The notes under the pieces are model-generated. The model made no database searches. It saw only the letters and a list, made by a program, of their open reading frames with translations, and was not told where the DNA came from. From contig NC_091877.1 in the NCBI RefSeq assembly GCF_019399895.1, positions 4,484,419 to 4,548,418 of the forward strand: 64,000 bases of DNA, in the 5' to 3' direction. The number at the start of each line of letters is the position of its first letter. Position 1 is the first letter of the stretch. A program made the position numbers and the translations under genes. This stretch comes from Cardiocondyla obscurior. Lineage: Eukaryota > Arthropoda > Insecta > Hymenoptera > Formicidae. This document shows positions 11,537-20,915 of the stretch, piece after piece.

Positions 11537-12109
11537 TCAAACTCGGCTGGTGAGAAACGTCCGAAATTGTTCGAACGTCGGGTAATCGTGAGTCGTTCCA
11601 AGCGACGCCTCCCACTGCTCATGAGTGACCCTGTCCAGCCGACGTGCTGCATGATGGACCAGCACGTAGTCGAAGAAATGTTCGCCGATTTGTAATGAGT
11701 CGAGCCCTTTTTTTGCCTCCGCGAGTGAGTTGATCATTGAGTCCAGCGTGGCAGCCTTCCGTTGAAGTGAGGTCGAGTCATTGAATAACTGATCCAGATA
11801 AGACTGGATAAGTGCTCGTTTATTTTCATGCCGCTCGTAGAGAAGCTCCCAAGTCGGCTGAAATGAGGCGCCCGACAGCGGCATCGACGAGACGAGTTGC
11901 GCCGGCGATGATTGGAGGCAGCCGCGCAAATAATACGTTTGCTCGACGTCGGTGAGTCTTGCATTTTTTATAATGAGGCTCTTGAATAAATCGCGGAAGG
12001 CCGGCCACGTTGAGTAGTCGCCCGAGAATTTCGGCAGCAAAATCTCGGGCAGCTTTGAGTGTTTCTGCGGCGTTGGCTCCGCCGCTTGAGTGGACGATGA
12101 GATGGGCAC
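11537..12109 (-). pseudogene. BEL/Pao gag core (DUF1759-like)
   Basis: About 190 codons starting in the linker and running through LPEILLPKFSGDYSTWPAF, the hallmark start of the DUF1759 capsid-like domain, then a helical segment with YYLRGCLQ and WELLYERHENKRALI. It would form the virus-like particle. The same frame can be followed upstream to about 12300, where an in-frame TAG interrupts it (after ADASSI), and further up to the first gag segment. The downstream limit is an in-frame TGA. Confidence 0.8.
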
Positions 12110-12338
12110 CAGTGAGTGCTCGAGTCGGCCCAGCAGCCGGCGTACGTTAAAGTACGCCGACGCTTCTTTTGCGTAGACGCTCTGAGTGAAATACTCATGA
12201 TCAATGAGTGCCGCCGTCCAGGTCGCCTCAAAGTAGGTGTGATCTTTGAGGAACGCCCGATGAGTTTCCTCGACCTGGCCTTCGATGGAGGTGAGTTCCT
12301 CCAGCTAAATGGAAGAGGCGTCGGCGGCGAGAGCGTCG

Positions 12339-12632
12339 TTAAATTCGGCGTACTGCCTGAGTCGTCCAAGCTGAGTCCGCATCTTGAGTTGTAATTCCAC
12401 CGGCAGCCGGTGGAGAGGCTTGCCGGGATGAGGCTCGAGATTCCGCCGGAACCTCGAGTTGAGCAAGCGGGGTAGCGGGGCGGCTCCGCACCGCCTTCGT
12501 TTTGACCGTGTCCAGCTTCACGACCTCCGCCTTGATTGCTTCTTTGAAAGGAGGCACTTCCACCAATGAGTCGTCCGACGATGATGATTCCGTTCGCTTC
12601 TTTGCCGCTTCCATCTTTCTTGAGTCGGCCAT
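12339..12632 (-). pseudogene. BEL/Pao gag N-terminus
   Basis: The ATG at 12632 opens a charged, low-complexity N-terminal segment (MADSRKMEAAKKRTESSSS) typical of gag starts. It runs into a frame change around 12360-12380, after which the gag frame continues in another register. It lies about 40-50 bases below the putative primer-binding region at 12660-12680, which fits a polyprotein start. Confidence 0.55.
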
Positions 12633-12681
12633 GAGTTCACTTAACGAGATCAGTCAATGAGCACGCCGGCACGGTGAAACA

Positions 12682-13046
12682 TGAGTATTTAATTTTGATT
12701 GTTAAAAGTCGCGAAATGTCTTAAAGTATACGCTAGAATTAATAGCGTACTCTTGCGATATACTTCTATCCTTGTCTACCCGTATAAACACGAACGCGTG
12801 CAAGAGAGAGAGCGAAGGTGCGCCTATAATAATTCCTTAGCGTTCACTCATGCTTTCTCTCTCACTCACGGGTCGCGAGCGAGAGAGAGCATGAGAACGC
12901 CCCCCACCAAATTTTCCTCCGTCCTCTCGCTCCTTTCGGCGTTCCGCGCCTCACGTACGCGATCCGCGGTGAGGCCTCACGCACACTACCCCACCTCACG
13001 TACGGGAGCCGCAGTGCGACAGGCCATTATTGCCGGTGACTGTACA
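12682..13046 (-). repeat. Candidate BEL/Pao 5' LTR
   Basis: On the minus strand the segment runs from TGTACAGTCACC to AATACTCA, so it has TG/CA ends, and it starts exactly where the LINE RNase H reading (ending IPYSD) stops. TGTTTCACCGTGCCGGCG follows as a possible primer-binding site. It does not match the candidate 3' LTR, so either one of the two is wrong or the element is a recombinant. Confidence 0.35.
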
Positions 13047-13049
13047 TCA

Positions 13050-13961
13050 GAATATGGAATTTTATAATGTGAAAGCAAATGGCATTGTAAAGCAGATTTT
13101 GCAATGGAGTCCGCAATTTCATTTCCTGCAATACCTGCATGAGATGAAATAAAAAAAAACGAAACGGAGTAAGAAAGATCCCTAGCTTGTACAAATTTAG
13201 ACTTAATTAGAGTAATTAAATAATTGTCCTGATATGATGATATGATGAGAGAATAGTGCGTCGAGACAGCTCTTGGAGTCCGTAAATATTACAGCTTTAG
13301 CAATTTTTAACTGAATAATAAATAGAAGGGCCTGATAGATAGCCCATGCTTCGGCAGAAAACACAGAGGTATCTGAGGGGAGTCTGTGAAGGATTTTGAA
13401 ATTGAGATCTGGAGAATATATACCCGAGCCAATAGCAGGAATAGAAGGATCCCTAGAGACATCCGTGTAAAAAGAAACGACATTATCTGTAAGATGAGAG
13501 ATGGCAACATTAAAAATTTTATTAATAGAGATATTACTTGGAAGTGAATTAATCTTCAAGGCAGAATAAGAAATACAACAACTAAAGGCAGAATATTCAT
13601 AATTAAATGAAGGAGAAAAGACAGACTTAAACACATTATTTCTCTGAAATTCCAATTTGCAAAATAAATCAAAAATCGGTATTTTGTTACGAGCTCTGGT
13701 CCTTTTACCCACGGAATAAAGATTGTGCTTAATGCCATATAAGCTGTTAAGAGTAATACTGTATTTGAACGAAAATAGTTCATATAAATATTTAGAGGTA
13801 AGATATTTGAATCTAGAAAGCAAGGGAGTTTCCTTAGCTATATCCAGAATAACGTTTATCGGAGTAGACTTCCTGAAACCTAGCGCGGTTCTAATTGCTC
13901 TGTATTGCGATCTTCGAATTGCAGTAAGGACGCACTTATTATTACAAACTCTGAATACCAA
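13050..13961 (-). pseudogene. LINE-A RNase H and reverse transcriptase tail
   Basis: The frame begins in the RT connection region (YRAIRTALGFRKSTPINVIL), then reads SFYTDVSRDPSIPAIGSGIY, an RNase H first strand with its Asp, SAEAWAIYQALL with the Glu, and VIFTDSKSCLDAL with the second Asp. After a small frame change near 13205 the reading resumes with FFISSHAGIAGNEIADSIA, the last RNase H motif (SHxGIxGNExAD). The domain is therefore complete apart from frame damage, and truncated only after that motif by the BEL/Pao insertion. Confidence 0.85.
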
Positions 13962-14061
13962 ACTGCCGTATTCAATTATGCTTCTGAGGCAGGACCTGTA
14001 AATGTTTAAAAGCGACTGAAGATGAGCTCCTCACGAGGTGTTTGCAAGAGAAGAAATTATA

Positions 14062-15618
14062 TTATTTAAATTCAAGGTGCAATTTTCCATGCATTTTAGA
14101 GTCTAAAAAGATTCCTAAAAATTTAGTTAAGTGAACAAAAGGAATAATAACGTTATTAATAGATAGAGGAGAAATAATCTGACGAATGGGATTTTTCCTA
14201 GAAAAAAACATATGTTTAGATGTATTGGGAGAGAAAGATAAACCTTTATTAGATAGATATTTACAGATACCTGCTAAGTAGCGATTGACAGAGGCAGCGG
14301 CCAAAATGGAATCTTTGCTGAAAAAGTAAAGAACAATATCATCAGCGTACTGAATAATCTTGGTGTCCAAATCAATAAAATCGCCAATTTCTCTTAAATA
14401 AATGTTAAAAAGTATGGGGCTGAGAATAGAGACTTGGGGAGTCCTTTTGTTAGCAAGAAGTGGACACTGAACCATTAATCAGAAAAAGAATCTCCCTATT
14501 AGTCAAAATGTTAAGAAGAAATTTCCTGACTTTATATGGAATGCCTATCTTCTGCAGATCTTGAATGAGGATGCTAGGAATGACATTATCAAATGCCCTT
14601 TCAATATCGACAAATACACATACCGTATTCTTGCCAAGAATAAAAGCTGCTCTAACATCGTTTGTCAAAGTTACAAGATTATCTAGACAGAATTTTGAGC
14701 GACGAAAACCAAACTGAAAATCAGGCAGAATGGAATTGGCCTCTACATACCACCTTAAACGGAGATAAATACATTTTTCAAATAATTTTAATAAACAGGA
14801 CAGGAGAGAATTAGGTCTAACCCCTTTACCACCTGCCTTTGGAATAAAAATTATAAGAGAGGTTTTCCATGAATGAGGGATAATACCCTGATCAAAGAAT
14901 TGGTCAAAAATTTTTAACAAAACCGATTGGACAGAATTAGGAATTGCACTTATAATTTTGTTATCGAATCTATCAAAACCAGGAGCCGAATTGAGTTTGA
15001 GGGATTTAAGAGATATTTTAAATTCATCCAAAGAGATGGCCTCATCCACCCATGCCTGACACACAAAATTAGATTGATCCAACACCTGAGGAGCAGCAAG
15101 AGCCTTTTCAAGATCCGGATTACATGAGGAGGGGCATATCTTAGAGATAGAGGCCTCACAATCAGTTATGAAATTTGAATGAGGAGCACTCAAAGCGTTA
15201 AATTTCCTATTCCCAAACACTCTAATCAACCTCTACAAGAAATCGGAAGGAGTAAATTTATTAAAGTCAGAGCATAAATTCCGCCAACTTAAAGTCTTCT
15301 GTTTCTTTAAAACCTTTTTACAACAAAAATTTGCATTTTTATAATTATTAAAATTAGAGATAGAAGGATTTGACCTGAAAGCCTTTAAAGATTGTTTTCT
15401 TTCTTTAACAGCTGCTTCGCAAATTTCGTTCCACCAAGGGCCAAGGCTGAAATTTGAACGAGGAATATAAGAACCCTGTTTTTTCTGAGGTCTTTCGGAA
15501 ACTTAATTTATGTTTTCTTCCAAAAAATTGGAGAAGGAGCTGTAATCAACCAAAGGATTGCCAGAATAATTTTCAATTAAGGCCGGAGAATTGATTTTTA
15601 GTGAATAACTTAACGATT
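14062..15618 (-). pseudogene. LINE-A reverse transcriptase
   Basis: Three frame pieces make one non-LTR reverse transcriptase. The upstream part has the linker PWWNEICEA just after the endonuclease. The middle (15229-14450) has SAPGFDRFDNKIISAIP, IIFIPKAGGKGVRPNSLLSC, FQFGFRRSKFCLDNL and CVFVDIERAFDNV (first catalytic Asp). The last piece (14475-14062) has SILSPILFNIYLREI and QYADDIVLYF, the YADD active site. Frame shifts lie near 15235, 14455 and 14000. The protein would prime DNA synthesis at a nicked target. Confidence 0.85.
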
Positions 15619-15623
15619 CAATT

Positions 15624-16261
15624 TGTTCGCGATTTAACGCTCGGAGAGACCGCGCTTTTGATTAGTGTCGCGCATAATTACGCGATGGCACCACGTCGCA
15701 GACCGGCAATTTATCGATAATCCGCGCCATGTGCGGCATTTGCTGGTTCTAATGCTTTTTTTTGTTCCGAATGTCAGTGCGTACAGACGGCTCTCGAAGT
15801 GTCTCTGAATTCTCATAGTTTTTGTGGTGTTAGCTCAATTCATAAAGTGACCGGTGGTCAAGCGGTGTTAGTCAGGAAGTGCGAGAATCTTTCTCATTCA
15901 TTGTAAAGGCAGTCGGCTCACGAAAAGTACGGATACAGCCTCACTGTCTGTGCACGTGGTAGCAACGTGCTCGAGCATATGCTCACGGCGTTCTCGCTAT
16001 GCACGCTTATTTTGCGGAATACGTCTTATTTCCTTAAGACTACTCGTTTGTGTTAATCACCGCGCCGGTTTACTCATTGCTCATTTAAGTAATCAAGGAC
16101 CGCTGATATCGTGTGAATAGTCGACGCTCGCGGACGCAATCATCCTGGTGGCACGTGGCCCATTCTGGCCATCAGGTTGACTCGGCTTCTCGCGTGATAA
16201 ATTTTCCGCGCTACCCGTAAGATCTAGGATATCTCACCGTAACTAAATTAATTCTATTACA
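15624..16261. repeat. Solo LTR, 638 bp, with 5-bp target duplication
   Basis: The segment starts TGTTCGCGATTT and ends TTCTATTACA on the plus strand, so it has TGT...ACA ends. It is flanked by CAATT at 15619-15623 and again at 16262-16266. Removing it with one CAATT restores the continuous LINE-A reading from the endonuclease end (KLNEEE) into the linker (ESLSYSLK). This proves an insertion. A bare LTR with a 5-bp duplication points to Ty3/gypsy or BEL/Pao LTR-LTR recombination. No internal gene is present. Confidence 0.85.
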
Positions 16262-16515
16262 CAATTTCTTCTTCATTTAATTTGAATTTATAATTATATC
16301 TGGAAAAGGGCTGAATGAAAGAATTAACTTTAATAAAGATAGAGAAGTGGTCACTGCCAAATAAGTCATCGAAAATATCAAACTCGCAGGCCAAAGAGAT
16401 GCCGTTTGATGCTATTGAGAGATCTATAGTTGAGGAGTAGTTATTAAAAACATTTAAATAAGTGTGAGAGGAGTTATTTAAGATAAGCAAGTCATTAGAA
16501 TCAGTAGATGGGTAT
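16262..16515 (-). pseudogene. LINE-A endonuclease, C-terminal end
   Basis: The minus frame reads SNDLLILNNSSHTYLN, a variable loop, STIDLSIASNGISL and then FGSDHFSIFI, the closing GSDHxxI motif of the exonuclease-endonuclease-phosphatase fold. This is the last third of a LINE endonuclease. The reading stops near 16520 at the terminal repeat of the polymerase element, so the rest of LINE-A was displaced. Confidence 0.8.
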
Positions 16516-16519
16516 AGGC

Positions 16520-17490
16520 CGGTTCTGGACCAATTCGTGTTAGTGTGTCCGTGTGACCTAGGGCGAGAGGTAATGACGTCACGCGGGGAGGGGTGTTTTT
16601 CCAGGAATCGCTCCTTTGTCTGCGATTCTCGGAATCGATTGTTTATAAATATAACAATAACATAAAAGTTATGAAATTTGATATTTTAATTACGTAATTT
16701 GATATTTTAATTACGTAATTTGATATTTTTAAAAAATAAATAAGTGCGTTATCGCGCCGCGGTATTTTCCTGCGGCATCGCGAATTTCAAAGGGTTGGCA
16801 TTTTTCAAAAGGGAAAGGGGAAAGGGGGGTCTTATTTTTACAGGGGGTAAAGGGGTGGGGGTGGGTGTTGGGGGTGATCACGCGAGTCTTAGTCATGGCG
16901 TCGGCGGCGGCGAGCGGCGGGGCGGCGGCGGATCGCAAAGGATCGCGCGCCCATCGTTCCGTCTCGCTCGCACCCGTTCGCGCCGCCTATCGTTCCCTCT
17001 CGCTCGCTCTCGTTCACGCGTTCGTCACCATCGACTACGACTCGCTCGCACCCGTTCGCGCCGCCTATTGTTTATAAACAATTTAGTACACGCTCATACG
17101 ATTCGAATGCGGGTGACGCTGCACGTACACCCCCGGCTAATCGCTCCTCCTTATTATCTGATTTCTCTCTCACTCAGATACGTATGTTGCATACGAACGA
17201 GGGCGGACTCACAATTATAATAAAATGAAGGATGGAATAGAAGCGATTAAAAATGATACGTGCCGATTACAAAATTATATATTTATTTTATGAATATGCG
17301 TTAAAATATATTACCCATTTTTCACGCGAGTCTTAGTCAAGGCGTCGGCGGCGAGCGGCGGGCGGCGGATCGCAAAGGATCGCGCGCCCATCGTTGCCTT
17401 TCGCTCGCACTTGTTCGCGCCGCCTATCGTTCCCTCTCGTTCTCGTTCACGCGTTTGTCACCATCGACTACGACTCGTAGTTTTCATGCG
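16520..17490 (+). repeat. GC-rich terminal repeat of the polymerase element, left copy
   Basis: The block opens GGTTCTGGACC, carries GTGACCTAGGGCGAGAGGTA and a TGACGTCA box, then GC-rich passages with CTCTCGCTCGCACCCGTTCG. From 17090 to 17290 (ATACGATTCGAATGCGGGTG onwards) it matches 62785-62980 closely in the same orientation. A shorter second copy of the internal GGCGTCGGCGGCG block starts at 17322, so the end is partly duplicated. Inside, a 21-base unit GATATTTTAATTACGTAATTT repeats about 2.5 times at 16676-16730. It cuts LINE-A, so it is an inserted end. Confidence 0.7.
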
Positions 17491-17532
17491 TAGTATGCCG
17501 CTTTGAAATATAATATTAAACAAAAGTTGACA

Positions 17533-17936
17533 CTATGAGGATGCACAACTGTCGGCTCGAGTGTATTTTCCTCTTCTTATTATTCTTACGATAAGAAAAA
17601 ATTTTAATAGGTTCGCTAATGTCGTGTTTATCAATCGCTCATGTGGTATTGATTCCTTGCCCAAGACAATCATCGAAGAGCTGTGCGATTCATGTAATCC
17701 GTAAATGGGTAAGTATAAAGATAAATAAAATAAAAATATTTTTATTCGTACGAATAGTAGCCGTAAAATTTTAATATTACAGAAGGACAATTTTGCGTAA
17801 AGCCAACGTCACCGGCGTCTTCATTGCAATCATCATCATCGTCGTCGTCGTCGTCGTCATCGTTGCTCGCATTATATCGATTGTATAAGATAATATCGTT
17901 AAAATATAAAATTGTATTTTCTCGTTCAAGTGCCAT
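17533..17936 (-). CDS. Small Asp-rich frame and following frame, unrecognised
   Basis: A minus frame (17936-17742) contains eleven consecutive Asp residues coded by a GAC/GAT triplet run, then a Cys-containing acidic tail. A second minus frame (17790-17533) follows. A spliced gene is possible because the corresponding position after the right-hand terminal repeat holds a spliced minus-strand gene, but I found no clean splice pair here. Treat as weak. Confidence 0.15.
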
Positions 17937-17979
17937 TCGCGTTCTCGCTCACACCCTTTCACGCTCTCACTCGCATTCT

Positions 17980-18300
17980 TTAGTTATCGTTTGCAGATGC
18001 GTAACATGCTATCGCTAGATTCTTTTCTATATACCCGTGTGGTCAAAAAATCTTTTGCGTTTGTATGGGCTTCAAACGTTGTAAAAAATCTTTTTGCGTT
18101 TTTCTCTTGGTCAAGTGTCGTTCATGCTTTTCTAGTAATCGTTTCAAGATGCCTTCGTTAGATATGGACGATTCTTTCTACACGCCTATGCGACAAAAAT
18201 CTTTGGCGTCTGGAATCTTTTGTATCACGTTTCGTTTTCGTTGGCCCGGCGTCTATTTTCTTTGTTTATTGATGAGAACGACGACGACGACGACGATGTG
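17980..18300 (+). other. Short duplicated passages, no clear gene
   Basis: Two related passages, one around 18005-18060 (ATGCTATCGCTAGATTC then AAAAAATCTTTTGCG) and one around 18147-18210 (ATGCCTTCGTTAGATATGG then AAAAATCTTTGGCG), form a loose tandem duplication just upstream of the CCCH-RING gene. A 78-codon frame covers 18065-18301 but ends in an ACG triplet run and matches nothing known. Confidence 0.3.
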
Positions 18301-18387
18301 ACCATGCCTCACTCTCAGTCTCACATCCGTTGGTGCAGGAGCTCTTTTTGAAGAAAGTTTTGACAGTGAAGAAAACTTATAGTAAAA

Positions 18388-18985
18388 ATGGCATATTTTG
18401 GGGAACCAGGTATGTATTATAATAGAATTTATAATAATTTTTAGAAAAATAATTTAATCTGTTATAAAATAATATATAATATGTATTTTTATGTTTTTAG
18501 CTCAAAAACAACAGCTCTGCCGCGACTTCCAGCGAGGAGCCTGCTCGAACAGTTATTGCGCGTTTGTGCACCCTTACAGGTATTGTTTCAATTACCAAAA
18601 TAAGAAGTGCACAAACGCGCAATGCAGATTCTTGCATGTAACGAGTGTGGAGCAGGCTCGTTACGAGGCCACCGGATTATCGTCAGCGAAATTACGCTAC
18701 GAAGTTGGACGCACCCTGCAGAATTCCATCATCTGCGGGGACTACAAGGCCGGCAGGTGCAACAGGACGGACTGCCAACGTCGGCATATCGGGCACGACG
18801 AAAAACTTGAGTGCATAGTGTGCTGCGGCGAAATTGTGTTAGACACGTTCGGGGCGTCCAGTTGCGGGCACGTGTATTGCTACACGTGTGCCCTAAAGTG
18901 CCAAGGCCCCCCGCGTCCGTACACTATGCTTACGGTTGTGTGCCCGGTATGCCGATCCGTCGCTAGTTACGAACAATTGCATTAG
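18388..18985 (+). CDS. CCCH-RING protein A, two exons, 168 residues
   Basis: The ATG at 18388 opens a 22-base first exon ending at 18409; a GTATGT donor and a TTTTTAG acceptor (to 18500) remove the intron, and exon 2 runs 18501-18985. The joined frame is 507 bases. The protein starts MAYFGEPAQKQQLC and carries a CCCH finger (CRDFQRGACSNSYCAFVH), a second (CFNYQNKKCTNAQCRFLH), a third (CGDYKAGRCNRTDCQRRH) and a C-terminal RING (LECIVCCGE...SCGHVYCYTC...VCPVCRS). CCCH fingers usually bind RNA and RINGs recruit E2 enzymes, so an RNA-linked ubiquitin ligase of the makorin kind is the likely biochemical type. The host or element target is unknown. It sits inside the polymerase element and faces protein B. 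Confidence 0.8.
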
Positions 18986-19080
18986 CTTATGTTGTTTTTT
19001 GCGTATATTGTATTTTTTTGCTTATGTTGTTTTACTTATGTTGTTTTGCTTCTGTCGTTTTTGCGTTGATTGTATGTAAT
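18986..19080 (+). repeat. GCTTATGTTGTTTT-type repeats after the CCCH-RING A stop
   Basis: Within about 90 bases of the stop codon the sense strand reads GCTTATGTTGTTTTTTGCG, then GCTTATGTTGTTTTAC, then TTATGTTGTTTTGCTTCTGT. The same motif follows two other genes of this element in their own sense direction. Confidence 0.6.
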
Positions 19081-19555
19081 GTAATTTTAAAGGTATTTTT
19101 AATGTAATTTTTAATGTAATTTTTAATGTAATTTTATGTATTTTTATGATTATGTTTTTTTTTTTATACTTGTATTATTTTTAATTTAATTTTTAATTTA
19201 ATTGAATTTTTTTATGTTTGTATGATAATTTTTTGGTATTAAATAAGATAAAAAATATTATATTAAAAACATATTTTATTTCTTATGTATGAAATATATT
19301 TTAATGATTAAAAAAACTTACAACTAATAAACTTGTGTACAATTACTTTTAAATATAAAAAATAAAAAAAAAAAAAAAAATGAATACATAAAAGTGACTA
19401 TATAATAAAAAATAAATATATAAAGAAAATAAAAATTGGTATATGGTATCAAATAAGATTGAAAATATTTTCTTAAAAAAACATATTTTATTTTTATGTA
19501 TAAAATATATTAATAATAAAAAATGAAAATATAATACAAAAAATGAATATATAGT
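19080..19555. other. AT-rich spacer
   Basis: No gene is visible. The sequence is T-rich near the A gene and A-rich further on, with runs such as TTTTTAATGTAATTTTTAATG repeated, and serves as the spacer between the two convergent CCCH-RING genes. Confidence 0.5.
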
Positions 19556-19850
19556 ATAAAATATAAAAATGAATATATAAAAAAAGAATACAAAGAATAC
19601 AAAAATAATAAAAATAAAATATTAAATAAAATTTAACCTAAACTTATAAACTAAAGGTGTATTAAGAAAAAATAAAAAATGAAAAATGAAAAAATATACA
19701 AAAATGAATATATAATATAAAATATAAAAATAAATATATAAAAAAAGAATACAAAGAATACAAAAATAATAAAAATAAAATATTAAATAAAACTTAACCT
19801 AAACTTATAAACTAAAGGTGTATTAAGAAAAAATAAAAAATGAAAAATGA
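19556..19850. repeat. Tandem duplication, about 160-bp unit, AT-rich
   Basis: The passage around 19556-19686 (with AACCTAAACTTATAAACTAA and AGGTGTATTAAGAAAAAATA) is repeated with few changes around 19718-19850. The unit lies between the two convergent CCCH-RING genes, in the 3' flank of gene B. Confidence 0.7.
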
Positions 19851-19921
19851 AAAAATGAAAATAATAAAAATAAAACTTAAACTTAACTTAACCTAAACTT
19901 ATAAATTAATTTTTGGAGTCC

Positions 19922-20582
19922 TTAGTCATTGTCTGAAACAAAAAAAAAGAATTAAAAAACATATAAAATAAAATGTATTAAATAATTAAAATTTATTTCA
20001 AATATACTTACATAGATTTATTTGCACCTTCCACTGTTTGCACACCGTGCAGAGATATTTAGGCACTTGGCCTTGCATGGCAAATGGTATAATTTTTTTG
20101 CACGGTGTGCAATAAGAGTGGCCACAAATTAGGGCCTGGACCCCCTTAAAATGTTGCACCTGACAGAAGTTGCATCTCGGCGTGTTATCCTCTGTAAATT
20201 TTAAAAAAATATAAATTAAAAAGTTAAAAAAAGAAAAAAAAAAAAAAAAAAAAAAAAAAAACTTACTGGGAAATGTCCCATTCTCGCAAGAGAGGCACTC
20301 CCACATGCACTCTCCAAGTAAATTCTTTGTGCATGAGTGAGGCCTCTGATCCGGCGGGTACGTTTCGCGAAGTAGATATGCCAGGCGTTTTAATTCGCAA
20401 AACGCCGTTTCTAAAATCAGCCGCACTTGGTTATTAATTTCGTCCACCTCATCCTGGGTCAGGTGGACAAATTTGCACGTGGTTCCTGACAGGCATACCG
20501 ACTTCGTACACCGCCGGACCTCGTGGAACATCTTGCAGTCACTCCTGGCGCACACCTTCATCAAATAATCTCGGCAACTCAT
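19922..20582 (-). CDS. CCCH-RING protein B, three exons, 168 residues
   Basis: Exon 1 is 20582-20267, exon 2 20191-20012, exon 3 19932-19922 (minus). Donors read CCCA/GTAAGT and CTAT/GTAAGT; acceptors read TTTACAG and TTTCAG. The joined frame is 507 bases, the same length as protein A. It begins MSCRDYLMKVCARSDCKMFH, a CCCH finger, followed by a second (CTKSVCLSGTTCKFVH), a central helical region, a Cys/His cluster (CTKNLLGECMWECLSC) and a RING (CNFCQVQHF...CGHSYCTPCKK...CTVCKQW). It has the same domain order as A but clearly diverged, so the two look like an old duplicate pair in opposite orientation. The last exon adds only two residues. The poly-T intron 1 reads open by chance, which could mislead gene finders. 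Confidence 0.8.
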
Positions 20583-20624
20583 TTTTTTTTGTTTTAATTA
20601 AAAAAAAACAGATCTTGTGAAAAA

Positions 20625-20760
20625 AAACAACAATAGCCAACAAAAAACGACAACAGCAAAAAAACGACAACAGCAAAAACGACAACAGCAATAATAAAAA
20701 CAACATAAGCAATAAAAACAACAGAAGCAATAAAAACAATACTAGCAATTTTGAGATGTG
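20625..20760 (-). repeat. TTGCTTATGTTGTTTTT-type repeats after the Tudor gene
   Basis: Read on the minus strand, downstream of the Tudor stop codon, the sequence gives ATTGCTTCTGTTGTTTTT, ATTGCTTATGTTGTTTTT and then GCTGTTGTCGTTTTT several times. This is the same core as behind the CCCH-RING A and Cys-rich genes and again in the sense orientation of the gene before it. It also forms the upstream flank of CCCH-RING B. Confidence 0.6.
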
Positions 20761-20915
20761 TACTCCTCGACTGGCGAGCGACCGACTGACGAGCGACCGA
20801 CTGAAAATCACGTGCTGCGTTTCTATCCGCTTCCATATGTGTGTTCGTAAATGCACAATGAATGATGCTTAAAGAAGCGGATATACGAACGGACTTAAGG
20901 CCCTTTCGGTGTAAT

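Larger units (their letters stand above)
6381..13046 (-). mobile_element. BEL/Pao LTR retrotransposon, decayed copy
   Basis: Minus-strand order is gag, zinc knuckles, protease, reverse transcriptase, Pao-type RNase H, integrase and an integrase C-terminal domain, which is the BEL/Pao order. Several frames are broken by stops and shifts, so this copy is dead. The right end cuts into the RNase H of the LINE at 13047, so the element inserted into that LINE. The ends do not match each other as LTRs, so the limits are approximate. TGAGT on the plus strand is hugely over-represented from about 6380 to 12690 (see findings). Confidence 0.85.
13047..16520 (-). mobile_element. LINE-A, non-LTR retrotransposon with RNase H, decayed
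   Basis: Minus-strand order is endonuclease end, reverse transcriptase, RNase H. An RNase H domain places it with the I/R1/Loa-like group of LINEs. Its 3' end is cut by the BEL/Pao element at 13046, its endonuclease is cut by the polymerase-element terminal repeat near 16520, and a solo LTR splits it at 15624-16261. Confidence 0.85.

Noticed and set aside
12699..13067. 122-codon plus frame over the candidate BEL/Pao 5' LTR
   Set aside because: Made of GAGAGA-type repeats and Arg/Ser runs; no homology, and it crosses the LINE junction.
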